Assembly: GCA_027021605.1 (NCBI GenBank)
Contig: JALUUA010000079.1
Coordinates: 1 to 14,295 of the forward strand
From: Candidatus Bipolaricaulota bacterium
GTDB lineage: Bacteria; Bipolaricaulota; Bipolaricaulia; RBG-16-55-9
DNA: 14,295 nt
Direction: 5' to 3'
The position numbers and the translations under genes were made by a program. How positions within the stretch are numbered: position 1 is the first letter of the stretch; each line of letters opens with the position of its first letter. Below the pieces are notes generated by a model, which worked only from the letters and a program-made list of their open reading frames with translations, ran no database searches and was not told the origin of the DNA. Shown piece by piece: positions 1 to 5,644 of this stretch.

Positions 1-241
1 CCGCCAGAAGATCCCAGCTCATCGCGAACACGGCGAAGAAGAACGCGAACGTAAGGGGCGTATACCAGGACGTGGGCAGGCCCACCCGGGGGAGCAGCGC
101 CAGCCCCAGGACCGTGACCCCCAGCACGAGGAGCGAGATCCGAAAGCGCCTCCGGCGGGCCCCGGCCCGCGCCCGGAGCTTTCGCTCCTCGGGCGCCGTC
201 GGCGTGAGTTTCGCCTGCCGTTGGGTCTTGAGGTCGAGCAT
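1..241 (-). CDS. livM: Branched-chain amino acid ABC transporter permease, LivM family (N-terminal 80 residues; cut by window edge)
   Basis: The frame starts at ATG 241 and reads MLDLKTQRQAKLTPTAP, a very basic cytoplasmic stretch rich in Arg, then a hydrophobic helix (about residues 36-52) and a second segment ending AMSWDLLA. That ending is typical of LivM permeases, where it precedes the GYTGQ/SFGH region. LivM pairs with LivH to form the membrane channel of HAAT-type uptake systems. It lies 12 bp downstream of livH on the same strand, so it belongs to the same operon. No Shine-Dalgarno site is visible before the ATG, so translation may be coupled to livH. The rest of the gene, and presumably the ATPase genes livG/livF, lie beyond the left edge. 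The family call rests on context plus the short motif. Confidence 0.85.
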   Translation of the reverse strand, partial: MLDLKTQRQAKLTPTAPEERKLRARAGARRRRFRISLLVLGVTVLGLALLPRVGLPTSWYTPLTFAFFFAVFAMSWDLLA

Positions 242-253
242 CGTCTTAAGGGG

Positions 254-1123
254 CTAAGAGGCAGGCCGCCCAAGCAGCCCCCCCGGGCGCACCAGCAAGA
301 CGAAGACGATCAGCGCCGCCGACGGGATCCCCACCCAGCTCGCCCCCAGGGGGAGGCCCACCTGGGGAGCGTAGAACGTGAGCGTCTCGACGAAGCCCAC
401 CAGGTACGCCGCGATGAGGGAGCCCGTAAGGCTCCCCAAGCCCCCCAAAATCACGATGGCAAACGAGATCACCAGGGGGTCGACCCACATCCGGGGGGAC
501 ATCCCGCCCGGATAGGCGAAGAAGATCCCCGCTAAGCCCGCGAGCGCCCCCGACAGGGCCCAGACGACCGTGTAGACCCTCACGACGTTGATCCCCACCA
601 GGGAGGCCCCGGCGCGGTTCATCGCCACCGCCCGAATCGCCTTCCCCAGGCGCGTCCTCCCCAAGAAGAGCCCGAAGGCCCCGATCGCCGCCCACGAGAC
701 CCCGAAGGCGACCGCGAAGACCGCCGGGATCGTCACGCCCCCGAGGGTGAGGTTCCCCGGCACCGGGGGCGGGAGGCTGCGGGCCGGGACCCCGTAGGCG
801 ATCGCCACCCCCTCTTGGAGGACGAGGGCCACGGCCAGCGTGACGATAAGGGTCAAGACGGGCGAGCCCTGCACCCGGCGGACGATCCCCCGGTAGAGCA
901 ACGCGGCGAAGAGGGCCGTCCCTAAAACCCCCAGCACGAGGCTCGCGAGCAAGGGCAAGCCTGCCAGCGTGAAGAGGGTATACGCCAGGTACGCCGAGCC
1001 CATGAGCAGCGCCCCGTGGGCCAGGTTGAGCACCCCGCCCACCCCAAAGAGCAGGGTAAAGCCCAGCGCCACCAGGGCGTAGAGGGCGCTTCGGAGGAGC
1101 GCAAGGAGGAGGATCTGTTCCAT
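254..1123 (-). CDS. livH: Branched-chain amino acid ABC transporter permease, LivH family
   Basis: An integral membrane permease of 289 residues that would take substrate from the LivK binding protein across the inner membrane with LivM. The N-terminus MEQILLLALLRSALYALVA leads into GVGGVLNLAHGALLMGSAYLA, the conserved LivH segment (NLAHG.. motif). Later landmarks are LGKAIRAVAMNRAGASLVGIN (the cytoplasmic loop thought to contact the ATPase) and GGLGSLTGSLIAAYLVG. It ends in the family-typical VLLVRPGGLLGRPAS. Length is normal for the family. ATG 1123 is preferred; an in-frame TTG at 1129 would add two residues. Neither start has a recognisable SD. A terminator-like hairpin lies just upstream, between it and livK, so livH is probably expressed less than livK. 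Confidence 0.93.
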   Translation of the reverse strand: MEQILLLALLRSALYALVALGFTLLFGVGGVLNLAHGALLMGSAYLAYTLFTLAGLPLLASLVLGVLGTALFAALLYRGIVRRVQGSPVLTLIVTLAVALVLQEGVAIAYGVPARSLPPPVPGNLTLGGVTIPAVFAVAFGVSWAAIGAFGLFLGRTRLGKAIRAVAMNRAGASLVGINVVRVYTVVWALSGALAGLAGIFFAYPGGMSPRMWVDPLVISFAIVILGGLGSLTGSLIAAYLVGFVETLTFYAPQVGLPLGASWVGIPSAALIVFVLLVRPGGLLGRPAS

Positions 1124-1141
1124 GGGCAAGAAGCAAAAGGA

Positions 1142-1167
1142 GGGGGACGGCCTTCGGGCCGTCCCCC
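1142..1167 (-). terminator. Intercistronic hairpin between livK and livH, terminator-like
   Basis: A perfect 11-bp stem (GGGGGACGGCC at 1142-1152 and its complement at 1157-1167) closes a 4-nt loop. Read on the minus strand the loop is CGAA and the hairpin is followed by TCCTTTTGCTTC, an imperfect U-tract. It starts nine bases after the livK stop codon and ends about 18 bases before livH. Such hairpins after binding-protein genes commonly lower read-through and protect the upstream mRNA 3' end, giving more binding protein than permease. I infer partial rather than full termination because livH has no visible promoter of its own. Confidence 0.75.
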
Positions 1168-1175
1168 GAGCGCGC

Positions 1176-2543
1176 CTACGGCGGGGGGAGGAACTCGGAG
1201 TTCTTAAACTCCGGCGGCCAGACGACCTTGCGGTCCGGGTTCCCCTCTGCGTCGACCTGCCATTGGACCCACTTGGGCACGACCAGGGGGTTCCCCTCCT
1301 CGTCGCGGACGATGGGGTCGTGGGGCTTCTCGTCGTCGGGGCCCTGGAAGCGGATCCTCCCCACGGTGCCCACCCAGTCGACCTGCTCGATGGCCGCCAC
1401 CAGCTCCTCGCGGTATTGCCGGTACTCGTTGGAGCCCGAGGGCGGCGGGGGATCCCCCAGGATCTCGACCGCCTGCTTGAGCACGTAGAGGGCGTCGTAG
1501 GTGGTGTACGAGGTAAAGAGCGGCTGCACCGGCGGGGTGGTAAAGCGCGACACGTACGCGTTGAAGAAGGGGAGGGTCCGCTCGGTCACGGCCGTGGCCC
1601 CGGTGGCCGCGTCGGCGTAGACGTGGGAGAGGACCTTCCCCTCGGTCTGGGCGAAGTACTCGAACGCCTGGCCCGTCACGTTGATCCCCACCACGGGCAG
1701 CCGCGGCCCCTGGTCGTGCCACTGGCGCACGAACCCGAACCCGTTGCGGCGGATGAACGCCACCACGAACGCCTGGGCCCCGGACTCCTCGGCCTGGGAG
1801 AGGACCCCGCTAAAGTCAAAGTTCCCCGACGGCGGGAAGAGCGTCGAGGCCACCACCTCGATCCCACCCTCGGGGAGCTTTTGCTCCAGAAAGCTCTTAA
1901 AGTCTCGCCCGAACTGGCCGTCCTCGCAGACGAGGGCCACCCGCTCCACCCCCAGCTCCGCCTGGAGGGTCCCCCGGGCCATGGTCACGGTGTCCTCGGT
2001 GAGCACGTCCGTATCGAGCATGATCCGGAAGTAGTACTTGAAGTTCTCGTAGTCCTCCTTGACCCTCTGGGTCGTCTCGGGGGTGGCCGTCCCCGTGTTC
2101 AAAAAGACGGTGCGGACCCGGGGCAGGACGCTGAGGACGGGCAGCGTCGTCTCGTCGAGGAAGCCGCCCACCACGGCCAGCACCCCCTGTTCTTCGGCCA
2201 GCTCCTCGAAGCGCTGGGGGGCGATTCTCGGGTCGAACTGCGTATCCCTCACCAAGCCCTCGACGGTGAGGGAGCGCCCCAACACCTTCTCGTCCGTGGC
2301 GTTGATCTCGTCCTGGGCGATGAAGGCCCCGCGGACGGTCGCCTGGCCCAGCGGGAAGTTGAAGAGCAGAGGGGTGAGAACCCCGACTTTAATGGGCTCT
2401 TCCTGGCCGAGCCCCCGGCGGGGTCCGAGGGCGGCGGTCCCCAGACCCAGCCCCAATCCCAGTCCCAGCCCGAGCCCCAGGCCGCGGAGGAACCCGCGGC
2501 GGCTGATCCCCCTTCGCCTTTGCGTGCTCCCGACGTGCGTCAT
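1176..2543 (-). CDS. livK: Tat-exported branched-chain-amino-acid-type ABC transporter substrate-binding protein
   Basis: 455 residues, from ATG 2543, chosen because AGGAGGAGGG lies about 7 nt upstream. The N-terminus has a twin-arginine signal (SRRGFLRG, R15-R16) followed by an unusual hydrophobic core of seven Gly-Leu pairs, then TAALGPRRGLGQEEP. The mature part begins IKVGVLTPLLFNFPLGQAT and has the Peripla_BP_6 (type I periplasmic binding) layout: AVVGGFLDETTLPVL, RVALVCEDGQFGRDF, then FTSYTTYDALYVLKQAVEIL. The C-terminus is extended (DPIVRDEEGNPLVVPKWVQW) as in many HAAT binding proteins. It should capture a branched-chain amino acid, amide or aromatic acid outside the membrane and deliver it to LivHM. 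The true ligand cannot be read from the sequence. It heads the liv operon and has a strong promoter and structured mRNA ends. Confidence 0.93.
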   Translation of the reverse strand: MTHVGSTQRRRGISRRGFLRGLGLGLGLGLGLGLGTAALGPRRGLGQEEPIKVGVLTPLLFNFPLGQATVRGAFIAQDEINATDEKVLGRSLTVEGLVRDTQFDPRIAPQRFEELAEEQGVLAVVGGFLDETTLPVLSVLPRVRTVFLNTGTATPETTQRVKEDYENFKYYFRIMLDTDVLTEDTVTMARGTLQAELGVERVALVCEDGQFGRDFKSFLEQKLPEGGIEVVASTLFPPSGNFDFSGVLSQAEESGAQAFVVAFIRRNGFGFVRQWHDQGPRLPVVGINVTGQAFEYFAQTEGKVLSHVYADAATGATAVTERTLPFFNAYVSRFTTPPVQPLFTSYTTYDALYVLKQAVEILGDPPPPSGSNEYRQYREELVAAIEQVDWVGTVGRIRFQGPDDEKPHDPIVRDEEGNPLVVPKWVQWQVDAEGNPDRKVVWPPEFKNSEFLPPP

Positions 2544-2579
2544 GCCGTTCCCTCCTCCTGGCTCCTTGTGCGCGTTTTC

Positions 2580-2615
2580 CGGGTGATCCGCCGAGGGCCC
2601 TCGGCGGATCACCCG
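2580..2615. repeat. 36-bp perfect palindrome at the 5' end of the livK transcript
   Basis: The half-site CGGGTGATCCGCCGAGGG (2580-2597) is followed directly by its exact reverse complement (2598-2615), with no spacer and no mismatch. It lies in the livK leader and begins about two bases after the transcription start predicted from the promoter at 2624-2653. Neither flank is T-rich, so it does not look like an intrinsic terminator. It could be a 5'-terminal mRNA hairpin (about 15 bp of stem with a small GGGCCC loop) or a DNA operator for a dimeric repressor. An 8-bp partial match, GGGTGATC, occurs at 2691-2698 upstream of the promoter. Confidence 0.9.
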
Positions 2616-2623
2616 ATGTCCGC

Positions 2624-2653
2624 TTTCTACCGCAAAGGAGGTTCCCATGTCAA
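2624..2653 (-). promoter_or_regulatory. Sigma-70-type promoter of livK
   Basis: On the minus strand TTGACA (complement of 2648-2653) and TAGAAA (complement of 2624-2629) are separated by 18 bp. The -35 is perfect and the -10 keeps TA...A. The start site would fall near 2617, leaving a leader of about 74 nt that contains the 36-bp palindrome and two purine-rich SD-like blocks. The same bases read on the plus strand as AAAGGAGG..ATG, which mimics a gene start but is better explained as this promoter. Confidence 0.75.
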
Positions 2654-2705
2654 CCTCCGGTCCCCGCCGGGGCCGCCGCGGCGCCGGCGAGGGTGATCGA
2701 GCCCA

Positions 2706-2755
2706 CTTGTCCCCAAAACGAAATGGGGCTACAGTTAAACCGTACCGGGGACAAG
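2706..2755. repeat. 9-bp inverted repeat flanking the NHL-gene promoter; rest of the 2544-2839 gap
   Basis: CTTGTCCCC (2706-2714) and its exact reverse complement GGGGACAAG (2747-2755) are 32 bp apart. The left arm covers the candidate -35 and the right arm begins just after the predicted start site, an arrangement suited to a repressor bridging two half-sites. It could also pair as a long-range RNA stem. The rest of the 2544-2839 gap holds the livK promoter and palindrome, a GC-rich stretch at 2654-2700 with no recognised feature, and a 12-bp palindrome TCCTCGCGAGGA at 2762-2773. Confidence 0.5.
2707..2735 (+). promoter_or_regulatory. Candidate sigma-70-type promoter of the NHL-repeat gene
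   Basis: TTGTCC (2707-2712), 17 bp, TACAGT (2730-2735). A start near 2742 would give a leader of about 98 nt. An AT-richer patch at 2791-2808 (AACTGTAAATGTAAAC) is an alternative -10 region but has no convincing -35. Confidence 0.5.
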
Positions 2756-2839
2756 GGTTGTTCCTCGCGAGGACGGACGGCTTCGGCGTCTTCAACTGTA
2801 AATGTAAACGAGGTGTGCCTGGCAGGGAGGTGTGTCGAG

Positions 2840-4165
2840 ATGCGCCGCCGGATGCGGGGCGCGGGCCCGGGGTGGACCCCCTGGCCTACGCTTTGCCTCA
2901 TCCTTCTCTTTGTAGTTGCCCTTGCGGGGCCCTCGGCCTCGTGGGCCCAGCCCTCCGGAGGGGGGGGCGGTGACGGCGGGCCCCAGGGCGGGGGCGGGAG
3001 CCCCTTGGCTCCCGAGGTGCTCTTCGTCGACTTTCCGCGGGAGATCCCGGCCGACGGGAGCCGGGTCTTCGGGCGGGTCGGCTTCCGGGACGCGGACGGG
3101 GACATCAACTGGGCCCAGTTCGACGTGGTCGAGGCTACGGCCTTCGAGCCCTTCGGGTTCAACCCCAAGGTCGAGGGCCGCACCGAGGGGGCCTTCGAGT
3201 TCTTCGTCTTCTCGCGGATCGCCCAGCGGGTGACCCTCGCCGTAACCCTCAAGGACGGGGCGGGAAACGAGAGCTTCCCCAAGGAGTTCACGTTTGAAGC
3301 CGTCACCCTCGTCGAGTACGTGACGAGCTGGGGCGGGATGGGCAGCGGGAACGGCCAGTTTCGCGACATGATGAGCGTCGCCCTCGACCCGCAGGGGAAC
3401 GTCTACGTCACGGACTTCGCCAACAACCGGGTGCAGAAGTTCTCCCCCGAGGGGGAGCTCCTGGCGATCTGGGGGGGCCGGGGACAGGAGCCCGGGCGCC
3501 TGGACGGGCCCACGGGGATCGCCGTCGACCTCGAGGGCTTCGTCTACGTCGCCGAGGCGGGCAACCGCCGGGTGAGCAAGTTCACGAGCGACGGGACCTA
3601 CGTGCTGCACTGGGGCGAGTTCGGCAGCGATCCCGGGCAGTTCACGTTCCCCACCGGCGTGGCTGTCGACCGCCGCGGGGACGTCTACGTGGTGGACCAG
3701 ACCACCGGGTACGTGCAGGTCTTCAGCCCCACGGGGGCTTATCTCAGGCGCTTCGCGGGCCGGGGGACGGGCGACGGGCAGCTCATGGGGGCCATGGACC
3801 TCGCGATCGACCGCGAGGGGAACGTCTACGTGGCCGACACGGGCAACGACCGCATCGTGCGCTTCGGGACGGACGGGGCCTTCCTGGGGCAGTGGGGCAG
3901 CTCCGGCTCCCGGGACGGGCAGTTCAACCAGCCCCGCGGGGTGGCCGTGGACCTTCAGGGGAACGTCTACGTGGCCGACATGGGGAACCACCGCATCCAG
4001 ATGTTCACCCCCGAGGGGCGGCTCCTGGCCAAATGGGGCAGCGCGGGCCGCGGCCAGGGGGAGTTCCTCGAGCCCATTGACCTGGCCGTCAACAACGAGG
4101 GGATCATCTACGTGATCGAGGAGGGCAACCACCGCGTCCAGGCGATCAAGTTCAAGTCCCCCTAG
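2840..4165 (+). CDS. Secreted NHL-repeat six-bladed beta-propeller protein
   Basis: 441 residues. ATG 2840 is chosen because GGGAGG precedes it by 9 nt and it opens a signal peptide (MRRRMRGAGPGW, then LCLILLFVVALAGPSASWA, cleaved near residue 36). A Gly/Pro-rich linker (about 38-55) leads to a beta-sandwich-like domain (about 57-155, with FRDADGDINWAQFDVV and LKDGAGNES, resembling Ig/PKD-type folds). The propeller follows: blades begin at W164, W211, W258, F305, W352 and W399, exactly 47 residues apart. Each has the NHL pattern GxAVDxxGNVYVADxGNxRxQxF. The role is probably binding or scaffolding at the cell surface; NHL propellers usually bind protein, RNA or glycans and no catalytic residues stand out. 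No neighbour indicates a partner. Confidence 0.9.
   Translation: MRRRMRGAGPGWTPWPTLCLILLFVVALAGPSASWAQPSGGGGGDGGPQGGGGSPLAPEVLFVDFPREIPADGSRVFGRVGFRDADGDINWAQFDVVEATAFEPFGFNPKVEGRTEGAFEFFVFSRIAQRVTLAVTLKDGAGNESFPKEFTFEAVTLVEYVTSWGGMGSGNGQFRDMMSVALDPQGNVYVTDFANNRVQKFSPEGELLAIWGGRGQEPGRLDGPTGIAVDLEGFVYVAEAGNRRVSKFTSDGTYVLHWGEFGSDPGQFTFPTGVAVDRRGDVYVVDQTTGYVQVFSPTGAYLRRFAGRGTGDGQLMGAMDLAIDREGNVYVADTGNDRIVRFGTDGAFLGQWGSSGSRDGQFNQPRGVAVDLQGNVYVADMGNHRIQMFTPEGRLLAKWGSAGRGQGEFLEPIDLAVNNEGIIYVIEEGNHRVQAIKFKSP
3329..4162 (+). repeat. Six tandem 141-bp NHL-blade repeats
   Basis: The coding DNA repeats in units of exactly 141 bp (47 codons), starting at the Trp/Phe codons at 3329, 3470, 3611, 3752, 3893 and 4034; the last unit is four codons short. 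Blades four and five share 24 identical bases (3816-3839 and 3957-3980) centred on GGGGAACGTCTACGTGGCC. This suggests recent duplication or gene conversion within the array. Confidence 0.85.
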
Positions 4166-5186
4166 CCGATCCCATCCCCCTAGCCGAGGGCTCGCTCGAC
4201 TCGACGGCCTCGCGCGCCGCTCGGAGGTTCTCGGGGGGGGCCGTGACGGGCACCACGCACCCCGCGCCCACGATGAGCCGCCGTCCCCGGGTCTGCCGAA
4301 CGGCGTCGAGGACCTCGCGCCGGACCTCCTCCGGGGTGCCCCCCGGAAGCGTCGTCGAGCGGTTGAGCCCCCCGAGCACCGCCCCCGAAAAGCGCTCTTG
4401 GCCCTCGGCCAGCGAGGGGGACGTCTCCCGGTCGTGCCAGTTTACGATCTGCACCGGGTACCTTGGGGCCAGCTCGAACATCGGGCGGGGACCGTGGAGG
4501 TGGAGTACCCCCACCCGCGCTTGGCCCCCAACGGCCTCCAGGACCTCGAAATCGAAGGGGACCCCGAACGCCTCGTACTCGCTGGGCGAGAGCACCTCAT
4601 AAGAGGCGAGCTGGGTGGCGAAGAAGATCCCGTCCGCCCCGTGACCCAAGCACGCCTCCGCAAAGCGGGCCGTGGTTTGCGCAACGACGCGCAGCCCCGC
4701 CTTGAGATCTTGGGGGCGCTCGCGCAGGTGCTCGAAGACGAGATCCCCCGCGAGCTGCTTGGCGATCGTCAGGGGGCTAAAGACCGTCTGGAGCACGGGG
4801 ACCTCGGGGCCGACGCCCTCCCGTATGAGCTGCAACGCCCGCAGCTCGCGCGCCAGCACGGGGTTCTCCGCGGGGGTGAGGGCCTCCAACGCGTGCCAAT
4901 CCTCCGGGCGCTGCACGGGGCGGCTCAGGTACTCGCGCGTCCCCTCCGCGTTGTCGGCGGGCCTCAGCTTAGCCCCCCACGCCTCGGCGGGATAGCCCGA
5001 TGCGGGCGTCACCTTTACGAGATCCCAACGATATTCCCTTTGGAAGGCGACGGTGGCGCGGGCGAGCCCCTCCGCGGTGAGGTCGTCGTGCGGGAAGTGC
5101 CGCCACAGGGCGATCGGGACGCGGTCGGGCTTCTCCCCCCGCAGGACGGCTTCGATGCGCTCTCGTGGGGTCATCGACGGAGACAT
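4152..5186 (-). CDS. Uroporphyrinogen decarboxylase-family protein (URO-D fold; not canonical HemE)
   Basis: 344 residues from ATG 5186; an ATG at 5204 would add six. ATG 5186 is preferred because a TTGCCG-17-TACGAT promoter puts the transcription start on this ATG, and no start has an SD. The family signature is MTPRERIEAVLRGEKPDRVP, LQTVFSPLTIAKQL, then a C-terminal GTPEEVRREVLD and AGCVVPVTAPPENLR. HemE's conserved arginine-rich N-terminal block (RQAGRY) is absent, so this is probably a paralogue of the type that includes corrinoid methyltransferases. Those bind zinc with His-x-Cys and a distal Cys; here the first motif is HLH (H229, H231) while the distal Cys (C310) remains. The substrate is unknown. 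The 3' end overlaps the convergent NHL gene by 14 bp. Confidence 0.8.
   Translation of the reverse strand: MSPSMTPRERIEAVLRGEKPDRVPIALWRHFPHDDLTAEGLARATVAFQREYRWDLVKVTPASGYPAEAWGAKLRPADNAEGTREYLSRPVQRPEDWHALEALTPAENPVLARELRALQLIREGVGPEVPVLQTVFSPLTIAKQLAGDLVFEHLRERPQDLKAGLRVVAQTTARFAEACLGHGADGIFFATQLASYEVLSPSEYEAFGVPFDFEVLEAVGGQARVGVLHLHGPRPMFELAPRYPVQIVNWHDRETSPSLAEGQERFSGAVLGGLNRSTTLPGGTPEEVRREVLDAVRQTRGRRLIVGAGCVVPVTAPPENLRAAREAVESSEPSARGMGSARGT
4157..4187. repeat. Short tandem duplication at the convergent gene ends
   Basis: TCCCCCTAGCCGA occurs at 4157-4169 and again at 4175-4187, an 18-bp period. On the plus strand the first copy supplies the TAG stop of the NHL gene. On the minus strand the two copies encode SARGMG-SARG at the extreme C-terminus of the URO-D-family protein. 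The duplication probably created or moved the 14-bp overlap. Confidence 0.8.
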
Positions 5187-5192
5187 GGCCCG

Positions 5193-5221
5193 ATCGTAGC
5201 CCATGGCCGCCGCATCGGCAA
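5193..5221 (-). promoter_or_regulatory. Promoter for a leaderless URO-D-family mRNA
   Basis: On the minus strand TTGCCG (complement of 5216-5221), 17 bp, TACGAT (complement of 5193-5198). Six bases separate the -10 from ATG 5186, so the first transcribed base is predicted to be the A of the start codon. The gene lacks an SD, which fits leaderless translation. Confidence 0.6.
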
Positions 5222-5252
5222 GCCTCCCCTCCAGCCCGCAGCCGGACGGGAT

Positions 5253-5281
5253 TTGACCTCGAACTCCGGAGATCTTATGCT
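5253..5281 (+). promoter_or_regulatory. Promoter for a (near-)leaderless lipoprotein operon mRNA
   Basis: TTGACC (5253-5258), 17 bp, TATGCT (5276-5281). The start codon ATG 5291 lies only nine bases after the -10, leaving a leader of zero to about five nucleotides and no SD. It is back to back with the minus-strand promoter at 5193-5221, the two -35 boxes being 31 bp apart. Confidence 0.65.
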
Positions 5282-5290
5282 TCCTACGCC

Positions 5291-5641
5291 ATGAGGGTGA
5301 TGCGATTGGTGTGGCTTCTCTTCGTGATGATTCCGGCCGTGGCCTGGGGTCTGACCGGCTGCCTGCACGAACTCGGCTTTGGGCCCGGCTCCGGCTCGGA
5401 GCCGAAGGTCGTCGAGGGCACGGGCACCGTCGTCTTCGTGGATCTCGAAGGGGGTTTTTACGGGATCGTGGCGGATGACGGCGCGCGCTACAACCCCCTG
5501 AATCTCCCTGCGGAGTTTCAACAGGACGGACTGCGGGTGCGCTTTCGCGTCCGCATTCGGGAGGACGCAGCGACGATCCAGATGTGGGGCACGCCCGTAG
5601 ATATCCTCCAAATCGAACCCCTAGAGAGCCCGCGCCTCTGA
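5291..5641 (+). CDS. Small lipoprotein of unknown function, OB-fold-like
   Basis: 116 residues. Begins MRVMRLVWLLFVMIPAVAW and has a perfect lipobox L-T-G-C24, so it should be lipidated at C24 and anchored to a membrane. The mature part of about 90 residues is mostly beta in character: EGTGTVVFVDLEGGFYGIVA, then DDGARYNPLNLP, LRVRFRVRIREDAATIQMWG and VDILQIEPL. This pattern resembles small OB-like barrels seen in hypothetical lipoproteins; I cannot assign a function. ATG 5291 is chosen for its promoter spacing; ATG 5300 is an in-frame alternative. It is the first gene of an operon with the MFS transporter (three bases downstream) and the HAD phosphatase. Confidence 0.8.
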   Translation: MRVMRLVWLLFVMIPAVAWGLTGCLHELGFGPGSGSEPKVVEGTGTVVFVDLEGGFYGIVADDGARYNPLNLPAEFQQDGLRVRFRVRIREDAATIQMWGTPVDILQIEPLESPRL

Positions 5642-5644
5642 GCG

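Noticed and set aside
2580..2615. Reading the 36-bp palindrome as an intrinsic terminator
   Set aside because: No T-rich run follows on either strand, and it lies at the beginning of the livK transcript rather than after a gene.
1122..2696. A 524-codon open frame antisense to livK
   Set aside because: High G+C makes long antisense frames common. The product is low-complexity (Gly/Arg/Pro/His/Leu), while the minus strand encodes a clear binding protein with Tat signal, SD and promoter.
2647..2973. A plus-strand frame of 108 codons with a strong-looking AAAGGAGG before its ATG
   Set aside because: The SD-like block and ATG are the complement of the livK -35 region and spacer, and the frame runs out of phase through the NHL signal peptide. 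The product is an Arg/Pro/Gly-rich sequence without any recognisable fold.
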